Of a stretch of DNA of 64,000 bases, positions 9,207-18,561 are shown in pieces. The translations under genes and the position numbers were made by a program. The notes under the pieces are model-generated. The model was not told the origin of the DNA. It was given only the letters and a program-made list of their open reading frames with translations, and searched no databases. The first letter of the stretch is position 1. Each line of letters begins with the position of its first letter. The stretch is from UBA6168 sp041163745 (GTDB taxonomy: Bacteria; Bacteroidota; Bacteroidia; Chitinophagales; Saprospiraceae). The stretch lies in assembly GCA_041163745.1 (NCBI GenBank), contig JBEAQU010000049.1, positions 131,444 to 195,443 of the forward strand. Reading direction: 5' to 3'.

Positions 9207-10469
9207 ATGTATTGTAAGATATCCAGGCAAGGAAAAGAGGTCCGTGGCGAAATCAGTCTGAACGGATCGAAAAGTATCAGCAACAGGGCATTGATAATAA
9301 GGTCCTTATGCCGGGATCCGTTTGAGATCAGGCATTTGTCAAGGGCCAGCGATACCCGGCTTATGCAGTCTTTGCTCGCTGACGAAGGTCCGGTGCTGGA
9401 CGCGGGTGCGGCGGGCACCACCTTTCGGTTTTTGACGGCCTATTGTTCCATTCGTGGTGGTACGCAGGTTCTGACCGGGACGGCACGGATGAAGCAGCGG
9501 CCAATCGGTGTATTGGTGGATGCCCTGCGTCAGTTGGGTGCCAGTATCAGCTACCTGGAAGAGGAGGGGTATCCACCGATTAAGATCGGTCCGCCCCTTT
9601 CCCGGGGCACCGGCATTGGGCGGTTGGTGGTGCCGGCGAGCACCAGCAGCCAATATCTTTCCGCTTTGTTGATGATTGCTCCGACCTTGCCCGAAGGACT
9701 GCGACTGACGATGGAGGGACGATTGGTCTCCCGGCCTTATCTCGAGATGACCTTGCGCATGATGTCCTATTTCGGAATAGAATGGCGATGGGAGGATGAC
9801 ACGATTTCAGTGGAGCCCCAGGAGTACCAAGGCCGGCCGTTTGTAGTGGAAGCGGATTGGTCCGCTGCATCCTATTATTACGCATTGGCTGCCATGTCGG
9901 AAGTCTGCGACATTCGGCTGCACGGGCTGTTTGCTGATAGTTGGCAGGGAGATGCGGTCCTGCCCGGCATGATGGAGCATTTCGGTGTTCGGACCGAGTT
10001 CGTCGGGGACGCCACGGTACGGCTTACCAAGGAAGGCAGGGTGGAGCCCGTTTTTGAGTGGGACTTTCTGCCTTGTCCGGACCTAGCCCAGACCATCGCG
10101 GTGGTATGTGGGGCGTTGGGCGTGCCGGCATTGTTCAGCGGACTGGAGACGTTGCGCATCAAGGAGACAGACAGGATTGCTGCGCTGCAGCAGGAATTGT
10201 CGAAAGTGGGGACCTATTTGTCAGCCTTGCCACCCCGATTTTCCAAGCGGGCGGACAGGCAATATTTTCACTTGGAAGGTATGGCGGATGGTGGGGGAGT
10301 CCCGGTATTCGACACTTATGAGGACCACCGCATGGCGATGGCGTTCGCAACGCTCGGGCTGTTGGGACCTGTTGTCATCCGCCAGCCGGAAGTTGTGGAA
10401 AAGTCCTATCCAACATTTTGGGCGGATTTGTCAAATCTGGGTTTCCAGGTGGAGATGATGGCGGGTTGA
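9207..10469 (+). CDS. aroA: 3-phosphoshikimate 1-carboxyvinyltransferase (EPSP synthase)
   Basis: AroA transfers the enolpyruvyl group of PEP to shikimate-3-phosphate in aromatic amino acid synthesis. The 420-residue protein shows the N-terminal substrate motif LNGSKSISNRALI (residues about 17-29), DAGAAGTTFRFLTAY (the LxAGTAxR region), STSSQYLSALLM, EADWSAASYYYA, and the C-terminal IKETDRIAAL and DTYEDHRMAMAFA motifs. ATG at 9207 (MYCKISRQGKEVRG) fits homologues; a TTG lies five codons upstream at 9192. Typical of Bacteroidota, it stands apart from other shikimate genes here. Confidence 0.96.
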   Translation: MYCKISRQGKEVRGEISLNGSKSISNRALIIRSLCRDPFEIRHLSRASDTRLMQSLLADEGPVLDAGAAGTTFRFLTAYCSIRGGTQVLTGTARMKQRPIGVLVDALRQLGASISYLEEEGYPPIKIGPPLSRGTGIGRLVVPASTSSQYLSALLMIAPTLPEGLRLTMEGRLVSRPYLEMTLRMMSYFGIEWRWEDDTISVEPQEYQGRPFVVEADWSAASYYYALAAMSEVCDIRLHGLFADSWQGDAVLPGMMEHFGVRTEFVGDATVRLTKEGRVEPVFEWDFLPCPDLAQTIAVVCGALGVPALFSGLETLRIKETDRIAALQQELSKVGTYLSALPPRFSKRADRQYFHLEGMADGGGVPVFDTYEDHRMAMAFATLGLLGPVVIRQPEVVEKSYPTFWADLSNLGFQVEMMAG

Positions 10470-10893
10470 ACGGTGGTGGAGATGATGTTTCCCGTTTGGT
10501 GGGTTAAATCCTATGCTGTAAATATCTTGTTGGTCGGGATAGCGGAGCGTCGTGTTCCTTTGATCTTGAGAATTGAGTTGCATGGGGAGATCGCAATTCC
10601 GGACATTTTGAAGATAAAAAATCATATATTTAACCTTTGTATATATGTGCCACCTCACCGGGTGTGCATATGCGGGAAGGTAACCCTGGACAAGGCGCAC
10701 TTTTGAAATGGTACGGGGGGTGGCTGGGAAAATGTATGTGTATCCCAGTGACCGGCCAGAAATTGCAAGCCCTGGGAATCAGCGATCCCAGCAGTACCGT
10801 AGCCTTTCTCTCGAATCGCATCCACCGGAAGCGGGACCCGAGGCAAAGCAGGGGTCGCTGCTTCGCCATTCGAATGGAAACAAAACAGGCCGC
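10470..10893 (+). promoter_or_regulatory. Intergenic leader with putative promoter for the WecA-like gene
   Basis: No gene is recognised in these 424 bases. A likely promoter is TTTG at 10607-10610, a 20-base spacer and TAACCTTTG at 10631-10639 (consensus TAnnTTTG with one extra base), sitting in an AT-rich patch. It predicts a leader of about 250 bases. The leader contains a GGGA...TCCC pair near 10780-10796 but no recognised riboswitch. Confidence 0.4.
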
Positions 10894-11961
10894 ATGCATG
10901 ATTTCGACGTAATCATAAGTTTTGTCACGGCATTCGCACTGACCTATCTGGTAATACCGCCGACCATTCGGGTGGCGGTCAGTAGAAATTTATGCGACGA
11001 GCCAGGCGAGCGCCGGTCCCATACGGTTAGGACCCCCAGGTTGGGCGGGATAGCCATCTTTGCCGGCAGCATATTCTCCATCATGCTATGGGTGCCGTTT
11101 GATGAATATGGCAGTGCGCTACAGTATGTGTTATGTGCCTACATCATCATTTTTCTGATTGGGGTCAAGGATGATATAGACGGCATATCTCCGTCGAAGA
11201 AGCTGATTGCGGAAGTAATGGTGTCCACCATCTTGTTCTTCAAGGCCGACGTTCGGATATACAGTCTGTTCGGCATACTCGGGATCGAAGAATTACCAGG
11301 CTGGGCGAGTTTGTTGCTTACCATCTTCACGGTGATTGTGATCATCAATTCCCTTAACTTGATAGACGGGATCAACGGGCTGTCGGGAAGTTTGACCTTG
11401 CTTAGCATGATGTTGTTCGGAAGTTGGTTTCTGATGGTCCGCCGATATGACCTTGCCATCATCGCGGTGTCGACGGCGGGTGCCATCATTGCGTTCTTGA
11501 AATACAACTTCACGCCTGCGAGGATATTCATGGGAGACACGGGTGCCTTGCTATTGGGACTGGTCTGTTCCATCCTGACCATCAAATTCATGGAGTTGAA
11601 CGAGGAATTGCCGACCGACCATCGCTTCCGGCTGAATGCCGCCCCTGGCATGGCCATCAGCATATTGATGCTACCGTTGTTCGACACATTGCGGGTGTTC
11701 GTCACCCGCTTGATCAACGGGAAGCACCCCTTGCAAGCTGACCGCAATCACATCCATCATTTGCTGTTGGATGTTGGTTTCAGCCATATGAAAGCTACCG
11801 GGGTCCTGGTGCTGCTTAGCATGCTGATGGTGCTGACAGCCTGGTTCATGCAGCGGACCACAAACAATACCATGGCCATCATACTGATGGTAACGATCAT
11901 CGCATCTCTTTTCACCGCAGGTCTTTATGCATCCATCCGAAAACGGAGGCAGGCAGGATAA
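10894..11961 (+). CDS. Polyprenyl-phosphate GlcNAc/hexosamine-1-phosphate transferase (WecA/MraY family, GT4)
   Basis: The 355-residue multi-pass membrane protein transfers a sugar-1-phosphate from a UDP-sugar to undecaprenyl phosphate, starting O-antigen, capsule or teichoic-type glycan assembly. The family motifs are in order: GVKDDIDGISPSKKL (DDxxG catalytic region), NSLNLIDGINGLSGS, FMGDTGALLLG, and the HIHH motif DRNHIHHLLL that marks the WecA/TagO branch rather than MraY. About ten hydrophobic segments are visible. The frame is open from 10708, but ATG at 10894 (MHDFDVIISFVTAFALTYLVIP) starts directly with the first helix. A hairpin follows right after the stop. Confidence 0.92.
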   Translation: MHDFDVIISFVTAFALTYLVIPPTIRVAVSRNLCDEPGERRSHTVRTPRLGGIAIFAGSIFSIMLWVPFDEYGSALQYVLCAYIIIFLIGVKDDIDGISPSKKLIAEVMVSTILFFKADVRIYSLFGILGIEELPGWASLLLTIFTVIVIINSLNLIDGINGLSGSLTLLSMMLFGSWFLMVRRYDLAIIAVSTAGAIIAFLKYNFTPARIFMGDTGALLLGLVCSILTIKFMELNEELPTDHRFRLNAAPGMAISILMLPLFDTLRVFVTRLINGKHPLQADRNHIHHLLLDVGFSHMKATGVLVLLSMLMVLTAWFMQRTTNNTMAIILMVTIIASLFTAGLYASIRKRRQAG

Positions 11962-11993
11962 AAAGCCACCTCCTGCCGTTCACAGGAGGCGGC
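11960..11993 (-). terminator. Putative rho-independent terminator (minus strand; possibly bidirectional)
   Basis: GCCACCTCCTG (11965-11975) and CAGGAGGCGGC (11983-11993) form an 11-bp stem with one A-C mismatch and a 7-base loop. On the minus strand the stem is followed by TTTTT, so it would stop transcripts of the glucosaminidase gene; it may also act on the WecA-like gene, whose stop is at 11959-11961. The 256 bases from 11962 to 12217 hold nothing else recognised. Confidence 0.6.
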
Positions 11994-12217
11994 GATATCC
12001 AGAACGTAGTAAATTCAGTGTTGATTGTCAGCGGACTTTTCGGTGTCCGGGCCGTTGAAACAGGCGGGTGCGTGTCCGGGCTGCGAATCAGCAGCGGGGC
12101 AGGCCCCCAAGACCAGGTGGCTTTGCTAAGTCAGGTGACACGGGGTGCTGACACAGCTGGGTGGTGAGAACCAACTGGCTGACCGAGATATCTCGAGGAA
12201 GCACTTTCCGGTGCGGC

Positions 12218-13129
12218 TCAATCCAGTTCATCCAGGTGGTACTTTTCGACAAGGGCAATCAACCGGTCGTCATAGCCGGCCGCGGTGGCATATCCGAGGG
12301 CTTTCAAACCTTTCGCCCAAGCCACATAATTGTCACCATGTTGTATCAGTGACCTGTATTTTCCAGATACCAGGAATTCACTGTGACTGCGCCAGCTTTC
12401 CCAAGCCGTCTCATATCTGCGGAAGAAGTCCTTGTGAGTGTCATCCCCGAAGTTCGCGCAGTGGCCTTTTCCGCAGGTTTTGGAAAAGCATTTGATACCG
12501 AAGTGATTGTTTGTCTTGGTGGCCAGTTTGGAAGAGCCGGCGTTGCTTTCGAGGATGGCTTGTGCCAGTTTGATGCTCGCCGGGATGCCATACTTGGCAT
12601 GTTCCGTCTGCGCCACCTTCCGGAATCGGCGGACGTAGGCCTTGATTTTCCTTTCCTCCTTGGAATCCGTCGGCCTGTCAGCGAAGTGTTCTTCCTTATG
12701 GACGGCAGCGGAGCCGGAAAAGGAAGCGCCCTGGGCGACGGAAGGCTGGCCTGTCGGGTGTTCGCGGGCAAGGAATTCCGTACTGCCGGACAGGAAGGAT
12801 GCTTTCTGCCGGTCGACGGATGAAAGGCGAAGGGAGATATTCCCATTGACGAAAAGATATGCCAGGCAAACCAGACCGGTGAGTTTCAGCAGCGGCGCTT
12901 TCAAATATGCCGGATGGACGGCCGTCGTCTTGTAAAATTGAAATTTCAGCAGGGTAAAGATCCGGCCCAGCACCCAGGCTGTCCGTCGGACGATCCAGGC
13001 CAAGGCGGAGAGGGTCCATTCGATTCCGGAGCCGGTGGTCGGGCCGTTTCCGGCAGTTTGGTGCATGTAGGCATATTTCTCGCCAAAGGAACCGGCTCGT
13101 CGTCCGTGTTGGTAATCATTCGTTTTCAT
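12218..13129 (-). CDS. Glucosaminidase-domain peptidoglycan hydrolase, membrane-anchored
   Basis: The 303-residue protein has an N-terminal cytoplasmic stretch, one hydrophobic segment (LLKLTGLVCLAYLFVNGNISL, about residues 78-98) and a C-terminal glucosaminidase domain (about 180-295). The domain shows the LytG/FlgJ-like core IPASIKLAQAILESNAGSS with the probable catalytic Glu in AILES, then NNHFGIKC and YETAWESWRSHSEFL. It should cut the glycan strand at N-acetylglucosamine, in the periplasm. KCFSKTCGKGHC is a cysteine-containing insertion. ATG at 13129 is chosen; the frame runs to 13240. A good promoter sits 78 bases upstream. Confidence 0.88.
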   Translation of the reverse strand: MKTNDYQHGRRAGSFGEKYAYMHQTAGNGPTTGSGIEWTLSALAWIVRRTAWVLGRIFTLLKFQFYKTTAVHPAYLKAPLLKLTGLVCLAYLFVNGNISLRLSSVDRQKASFLSGSTEFLAREHPTGQPSVAQGASFSGSAAVHKEEHFADRPTDSKEERKIKAYVRRFRKVAQTEHAKYGIPASIKLAQAILESNAGSSKLATKTNNHFGIKCFSKTCGKGHCANFGDDTHKDFFRRYETAWESWRSHSEFLVSGKYRSLIQHGDNYVAWAKGLKALGYATAAGYDDRLIALVEKYHLDELD

Positions 13130-13206
13130 AAGCCCTCGGTTTTGTAACAATGTGTATCTTCGAGTATTGTCGTTGGAGCAGCGCTGGTTTGTTCTGCGTG
13201 ATAGTA

Positions 13207-13237
13207 CAAAAATAAAAAACAAAATGTTTTTATCAAA
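13207..13237 (-). promoter_or_regulatory. Putative promoter of the glucosaminidase gene
   Basis: On the minus strand TTTG (13237-13234), a 19-base spacer and TATTTTTG (13214-13207) match the Bacteroidota consensus in sequence and spacing. The surrounding 120 bases are much more AT-rich than the rest of the window and probably serve both divergent genes. Confidence 0.6.
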
Positions 13238-13402
13238 CAATTATTAAAACAAATGATTTTAAAAATTAAAGATTGAATTCAAATAATTGATTTACAAAAA
13301 AATAAATCCGACAAGTCCTGTCTGGAGCAATTGAGTCGTGTCATCGGGTCTGAACAAGGTCCAACAGGCGGACGGGATGTACGAAACAGAACGGAGTGTA
13401 AG

Positions 13403-14866
13403 ATGAACGGAAGGACGGCAAACGGAGAGGCTGACGGAGCAAGCGCGCGCTCGGACCGCTTGCTGTATTGGGCAGGGCACGGCGTATGGGCTGTGCTGGC
13501 GGTGTTGTCGTTGGCCTGGTACCGGGAGCGCGCATTTTTCATGGATGCGGGATTTCAGCTGTTCAACATGTTGAACGAAGGGGTGATACAGATATACCAT
13601 CACCGCTTCGTAACGGCGGTACCGCAGCTGTTGCCCTATCTGTTGTTTCGGGCGGGAGGTTCATTGGCGATCATAGGCATGGCCTATTCCCTATCCTATA
13701 TATTGTTTTACTGGACAGTGTACGGGTTGGTCGCCGGACGAATGCGCAAGGTCTCCCTGGGTTGGCAGGTGGTATTTCTGTTCACATTGATTTCGCTTGA
13801 CACTTTCTACCACATTCAGAGCGAGTTTTACCTGGGATTGACCCTGATGGTCCTGTTGGTCGGGTTGTTGATACACCGGCCGGGCGATGCATGGGCATGG
13901 TACCATCGTTTATGGCGTACTGTCTTGGTTGTGACGATCGCATTTTCCCACAAGTTGACATTGGTGTTCTTCCTCTTCTACATGCTTCAGCTCGTATTGG
14001 CGGGCGACCGTCGGCTGAACGGGCGGCTGGCTGGCACCACCCTGCAGTTCCTGGCCGCTTACGGTATACGGTCCGTCTTTTTCACCAATTGGTATGAGCG
14101 GGCCAAGCAGGCGGACTTCAGCCGTTCATTGGCGCAGTATTTTCCGGAGTTATGGGAGATACCCGCGAACCGCATCTTATGGGATCGGTGTGTGGAGCAC
14201 TACTATATGCTGCCATTGCTGCTGATCGGCATATTGTTCTACCAGGCCAGGCGGAAGGAATGGATGCAGGCGACGTTGGTCGTGTGTTTCAGTGCCGGAT
14301 ACCTGCTGTTGTACAATCTGTCGGACCCTTTGTCGCCCTATCGATTTTATGCGGAGGTAAGTTATCTGCCGGTGGTGCTGTTCGGCGGCTGGTATCTGCT
14401 ATGTGACCTGTATGGTCGAATGGAAGGGCGGTGGAGGATTCGGCTGGCGGGGCTGATATGTTTCATCGTGGCCGGCCGTTTGTTTGTGATCGCGGAAAAC
14501 CGGGAGACATTCGTCCGGCTGCATGATTGGATTGGGCAGGTCTTGGCGGCTCCGCAGGCGGCCGGATCGAACCGGATCTTTGTCGCCAGCGCAGACGCGC
14601 CGGCAGATACCCTGCTGATGGAGTGGGGCGTGCCGTTCACGACCATGCATCTCACGGCGCTGGAGCAGCCCGGAGCAGCCCGCACCATCCTTGTGCTGCC
14701 TTCTTTGTCCCGATATGACACGCTGAGGGCGAGGACAGACCAGTTTTTTTCCCCGTTCAAGGCGATGCCGGTGAACACATTGAACAACTCCTATTACCAA
14801 CTGGGGCCGGGGGTATACCGCCAGGTATCCCGGGAAGGATGGGATAGCACGCAGACAAGCCGATGA
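13403..14866 (+). CDS. Multi-pass membrane protein of unknown function
   Basis: The family is not recognised. The 487-residue protein has about ten hydrophobic segments (for example VWAVLAVLSLAWY, AIIGMAYSLSYILFYWTVYGL, LGLTLMVLLVGLLI, LAGLICFIVAGRLFVI) and a soluble C-terminal part of about 100 residues. The layout of many helices with a short loop holding acidic residues (FFMDAGFQLFNML) resembles polyprenyl-phosphate-sugar glycosyltransferases of the GT-C type, but no firm motif supports that. ATG at 13403 is chosen; a GTG at 13331 would add 24 residues without a clear pattern. It is convergent with the next gene, 51 bases away. Confidence 0.7.
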   Translation: MNGRTANGEADGASARSDRLLYWAGHGVWAVLAVLSLAWYRERAFFMDAGFQLFNMLNEGVIQIYHHRFVTAVPQLLPYLLFRAGGSLAIIGMAYSLSYILFYWTVYGLVAGRMRKVSLGWQVVFLFTLISLDTFYHIQSEFYLGLTLMVLLVGLLIHRPGDAWAWYHRLWRTVLVVTIAFSHKLTLVFFLFYMLQLVLAGDRRLNGRLAGTTLQFLAAYGIRSVFFTNWYERAKQADFSRSLAQYFPELWEIPANRILWDRCVEHYYMLPLLLIGILFYQARRKEWMQATLVVCFSAGYLLLYNLSDPLSPYRFYAEVSYLPVVLFGGWYLLCDLYGRMEGRWRIRLAGLICFIVAGRLFVIAENRETFVRLHDWIGQVLAAPQAAGSNRIFVASADAPADTLLMEWGVPFTTMHLTALEQPGAARTILVLPSLSRYDTLRARTDQFFSPFKAMPVNTLNNSYYQLGPGVYRQVSREGWDSTQTSR

Positions 14867-14917
14867 GAGGATGTTGTCCGGACGTCAGGCGGCATGATGG
14901 TGAGCAAAAGACTACGG

Positions 14918-16237
14918 TCAGTGGGTGCCGTCGGATTCCGCCGGTTTTCGGTTGGGAAGGAAGGCGGCTTCCACCACCTCCGGGCTGGTCTGCAGCATTT
15001 TGACAATCTTAAGGTGGTAGTTATCCACTTGGATGACATCCCCTTCCGCAGGGATTTGCTCGGCTATCTGAAGAACCAGTCCGGAGAGCGTATGGTATTC
15101 CTCACTTTCCGGGAGCGGTTCCGGGAGGTGTTCGTTGATGTCATCGATCGGATTCTGCGCCTGGATTCTGTAGGTGTCATTTTCCAGCACCTCCACGATC
15201 GGTGCTTCCGAGTCATATTCGTCCTGAATCTCCCCTACCAGTTCCTCGATGATATCCTCCAGGGTCACGATGCCGACCGTTCCGCCGAATTCGTTGATGA
15301 CGACAGCCAGCTGGGTATGTTCTTTTTGGAATTGGCGGAGCAGTTGGATCACTTTTTTGTTGGAGGAAACGTGTAGGACCGGTCGGATGATTTCCTGCAG
15401 GTTGCCTCCGTCATGCTGTCTGGAAAGGGAGAGCAGGTCCTTGGTATGAACGAAGCCGATGATATTGTCGATGCTGTCACGATAGACCGGAAAGCGGGAA
15501 TATCCTTCCTGAATGGAGTATTCGATGGCGGTTTCGATAGGGGTGTCGACTTCGATGGCGGCTATATGGTTACGGGGTCTGAGAATCTGCCAGACGAATC
15601 TGTTGTCGAAATCGAATACATTTTGAATGAGTTCCCGTTCGGAAGCCTCGATGGCACCGCCTTCCGCACTTTCGGCGATGATCAGTTTGAGTTCCTCTTC
15701 CGAGTGAATTCCTTCGTGCGGGACCGGTGCCAGGCCGATGGTGCGAAGCAGGAAATTGGCGAATCCGTTGAGCAGCCAGATGAAGGGTCGGAAGACCAGG
15801 TGGAAGATGCGGAGCGGGAAAGCCACGGCGAGGGTGGTGTTCATGGGATGCCGGATGGCGAGGGATTTCGGAGCCAGTTCGCCGAAAACGATGTGCAACA
15901 CGGTGATGGTGGCGAAAGCGACGGGAAGGGCTATGGAATGTGCAGTTTCAGGATCCAGATCCCAATTGAACGCATGCATCGCGTTGATGATGAATTTTGC
16001 CACGATGGGTTCCCCCACCCAACCGAGTCCCAGGCTGGACAGCGTGATGCCAAGTTGGGTGGCGGCGAGGTAGGCATCCAGGTTTTCCACGATACTTTCA
16101 GACCAGCGGGCGGTTAGGCTCGTTTCCGAGCGGACCTGGATTTGGGAGAGTCGGACCTTGACGATGGCGAATTCCGCTGCGACGAAGAATCCGTTCAGGA
16201 GGACAAGGAGGATAGTGATGAATATGTCGGTGACCAT
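14918..16237 (-). CDS. CNNM/CorC-HlyC family transporter-like protein (DUF21, CBS pair, CorC_HlyC)
   Basis: The 439-residue protein starts with the DUF21/CNNM membrane domain (about residues 1-190; NGFFVAAEFAIVKVRLSQI, then LGLGWVGEP), followed by a CBS pair (about 210-330; YSRFPVYRDSIDNIIGFVHTKDLL and VVINEFGGTVGIVTLEDIIEELVGEI) and a C-terminal CorC_HlyC domain. Bacterial CNNM proteins export Mg2+ or related cations; older annotation calls them hemolysins, which is not a demonstrated activity. The start at 16237 is the first ATG and begins the first helix. Its nearest promoter-like sequence lies 384 bases upstream (see 16621). Confidence 0.92.
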   Translation of the reverse strand: MVTDIFITILLVLLNGFFVAAEFAIVKVRLSQIQVRSETSLTARWSESIVENLDAYLAATQLGITLSSLGLGWVGEPIVAKFIINAMHAFNWDLDPETAHSIALPVAFATITVLHIVFGELAPKSLAIRHPMNTTLAVAFPLRIFHLVFRPFIWLLNGFANFLLRTIGLAPVPHEGIHSEEELKLIIAESAEGGAIEASERELIQNVFDFDNRFVWQILRPRNHIAAIEVDTPIETAIEYSIQEGYSRFPVYRDSIDNIIGFVHTKDLLSLSRQHDGGNLQEIIRPVLHVSSNKKVIQLLRQFQKEHTQLAVVINEFGGTVGIVTLEDIIEELVGEIQDEYDSEAPIVEVLENDTYRIQAQNPIDDINEHLPEPLPESEEYHTLSGLVLQIAEQIPAEGDVIQVDNYHLKIVKMLQTSPEVVEAAFLPNRKPAESDGTH

Positions 16238-16739
16238 GAATGATGGTGAAATAGCCGCTGCGGATACGGGTTGGCTGGCAATAAAGCCGGTTCTTAGCCG
16301 GAATGGCTAACCTGCACTGCCGGTCGGGGCGCCACAATGGGGATAGAAGGCATACGCAGAAATAGGTAAGGCTTCGAGATCCCAATGTTTCGCCAAGTCG
16401 GATTAATCCTTACAAGAGCCTGGTTTCCCGACGGAATGCATAGGTGCGGTACAGGAACGTCAGGGGGAACCGGCCTGGTTACGTTGTCCGGAAGCTTCTT
16501 TGTCCGGCAGCCCGGCAATCATTCATCCGAGGGCTCGTCAGGTCGGCTGCCGACTGTGCACTTCAGTGCGAGCCGGCTGGCATGGTTCGGAAAAAGCCGA
16601 AAGAATCCGCAACATCCTTGCAAATGTAATTCATTTTTATCGGTTCAAACAAACCACGGCCAAAAAGCGGAACCAAGCGGACGGAAGGTGTCGACGGCGG
16701 CTGCGGAGGTCCGGCGTAATCCCAGCTTGTCGGGGTGCC
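16238..16739 (-). promoter_or_regulatory. 502-base gap with a minus-strand promoter and possible long leader
   Basis: No protein or known RNA gene is recognised. On the minus strand TTTG (16649-16646), 17 bases and TACATTTG (16628-16621) form a promoter pointing at the CNNM gene, giving a leader near 377 bases. Within the leader TTAGCC (16294-16299) and GGCTAA (16305-16310) form a perfect 6-bp hairpin. No tmRNA, RNase P or SRP signature was seen. Confidence 0.4.
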
Positions 16740-18500
16740 TCACAGCCTGCTTGTCCGTGCTTCGGAAGCCCTTTCCAGGACGTCCACCGCTGCATTTTCC
16801 AAGCGCAGGACACCCCTTGGGCACACGGACGCGCAAACCCCGCAACCAACACAAGCGGCACGTACTACATCCTGACCACGTTGGGCATAGTGCCGGACAT
16901 CGATGCCCATGTCGCAAAATGTCGAGCAATTGCCGCAGCTGATGCATTGTCCGCCGTTGACTGTGATTCGGAAACGGCTGCGGAAGCGCTGGACCAGTCC
17001 GAGATAGGCCGCCAAGGGGCAGCCGAAGCGGCACCAGACCCGGTTGCCCATCAGTGGGTAGAAGCCGGTTCCGACCACACCTGCGAAACCGGAACCGATC
17101 AGAAATCCGTACCAGGCCCGGATGGAATAGCTGTTGACGAAAAGGATTTGCCCGGCCCCCGAAAAATAGGTGTACAGGACTGCGGCCGTCATCAGCACGG
17201 CGAAAGCGAGCACCCCATGGATCATCCATCTTTCCAACTGCCATGCGTGCAAGGATTTGTCAGACAGGTGACGGAAGGGATCTCCCAATGTTTCCGCCAG
17301 ACCGCCGCAGCCGCAAACCCATGAACAGTACCATCGCTTGCCGTACAGATAGGTCAGCAGCGGTACGCCGACCGCCGTCAGGAGGATGCCCCAGACCAGC
17401 ATGAAAATACCCAACGAGCCGCTTTCCGTCAGCTGTTGCAGGTTCCAGTCGAAGAAAAAGGAATAATCCAGCGGCCAGATGTTTTTGAAATCAAAGTAAG
17501 GTTGGTGCAGGCGCACCAGGATTTCCGGCAGCAGGAATGCAAAGCAGATCTGAAAGAAAATGACGGAGCAGGTGCGGATGACCTGGTAGCGGTTGTGTCG
17601 GTAGCGGGCGATCATCCGGACGCCCATGACCAGCACAGCCAATGTGTAAAGGAGACCGTACAGGAACCATTGCGAGGCATCCTGGCCGGTGAGGGCCCTG
17701 CGCAAGGGATTCACCATGGCAACCCAGGTGGCGGTGTATTGCGGGAGCCAGTACAGCGTCACGTAAAACATAATCAGGAGCAGTCCCAGGAACAATCCCG
17801 TCCAGCCGTTGCGTAATCGTTCCAACGGCTTGGACGATAGTCCTTTGCCGGGCGACTGTCTGTGCAGATACCAAAGCAGGGCGAGCAAGGCCAGGGCGGT
17901 GAGGGAAGGCCATACGGCGTCTCCGTTCATGAAAAAGAAGCCGAAGCAGAGGATGGCCCCTGCCGTAAGGAACAGCAAGGTGCGGGCCCAAGGAGGTCGG
18001 ATGCCTCGCGTGAGCGACCGATGGGTCAGGTGATTGTTTCGGATGCCGGGCAGTTCACGGAATTGGGGGACGGTCCGCAGCAGGCCGCCGAAAAGGCCAA
18101 GTCCGATGGTGGCCATCAGGAAGCTCCAAGGGTAGGAAGAGACCGGTCCGGTACCCGATCGGAGCCCCATGCGCAAGGTGTAGTCCTTGATTTGGGTGGG
18201 ATGCATGCGGAAGACCCATTCTTCCACATCGGTCGGTGGGGCAGTCCGCCACGCTTGGTCAAGGGCTTTGCCGGCTTGGTCGACGGCCTTTCCCAGATGC
18301 CAGCAGAAAAAGAATGCGTTCGGGAAGTCTTTGTCCGGCAGTCCGGTTTGGGACAGCGCCACCTCCACGGCTGCCCGGTGGTAAGGATTCTCGATTACCA
18401 GGGTTGCGTCTGTCGGAAGCCGGTAATGCTCCAAGAATGGCAATGCACAGAAAAGGGTGCAGGCGAGCAGGATTGTGATGTTACCTAGTTTCTTGACCAT
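16740..18500 (-). CDS. Membrane-bound 4Fe-4S polyferredoxin (NapH/NosR-like)
   Basis: The 586-residue protein has an N-terminal signal anchor, a periplasmic stretch of about 100 residues, then several membrane helices. The cluster ligands are WYCSWVCGCGG (about residue 390, the CxxxCxC motif of NapH/NosR membrane proteins), WCRFGCPLAAYLG, and two C-terminal [4Fe-4S] ferredoxin motifs CISCGNCSTFC (about 517) and CVGCGVCASVC with CP (about 553). It should pass electrons between the quinone pool or a cytoplasmic donor and another redox partner. No FMN-binding motif like that of NosR is evident in the periplasmic part. It lies 61 bases after the FAD oxidoreductase gene on the same strand, which suggests a joint electron-transfer unit. 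ATG at 18500 is chosen over the one at 18557. Confidence 0.82.
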   Translation of the reverse strand: MVKKLGNITILLACTLFCALPFLEHYRLPTDATLVIENPYHRAAVEVALSQTGLPDKDFPNAFFFCWHLGKAVDQAGKALDQAWRTAPPTDVEEWVFRMHPTQIKDYTLRMGLRSGTGPVSSYPWSFLMATIGLGLFGGLLRTVPQFRELPGIRNNHLTHRSLTRGIRPPWARTLLFLTAGAILCFGFFFMNGDAVWPSLTALALLALLWYLHRQSPGKGLSSKPLERLRNGWTGLFLGLLLIMFYVTLYWLPQYTATWVAMVNPLRRALTGQDASQWFLYGLLYTLAVLVMGVRMIARYRHNRYQVIRTCSVIFFQICFAFLLPEILVRLHQPYFDFKNIWPLDYSFFFDWNLQQLTESGSLGIFMLVWGILLTAVGVPLLTYLYGKRWYCSWVCGCGGLAETLGDPFRHLSDKSLHAWQLERWMIHGVLAFAVLMTAAVLYTYFSGAGQILFVNSYSIRAWYGFLIGSGFAGVVGTGFYPLMGNRVWCRFGCPLAAYLGLVQRFRSRFRITVNGGQCISCGNCSTFCDMGIDVRHYAQRGQDVVRAACVGCGVCASVCPRGVLRLENAAVDVLERASEARTSRL

Positions 18501-18561
18501 GAGGGTTGATATAGTTTGGAGGCGGCAGCAGCCCGGATTCAGGCGGGTGACAGGCAAGGGG

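Noticed and set aside
14918..16237. Hemolysin activity for the CNNM/CorC protein
   Set aside because: The name comes from an old family annotation; DUF21, CBS and CorC_HlyC domains point to a cation transporter.
16238..16739. tmRNA, RNase P RNA or SRP RNA in the long gap
   Set aside because: None of the characteristic conserved stretches of these RNAs is present on either strand.
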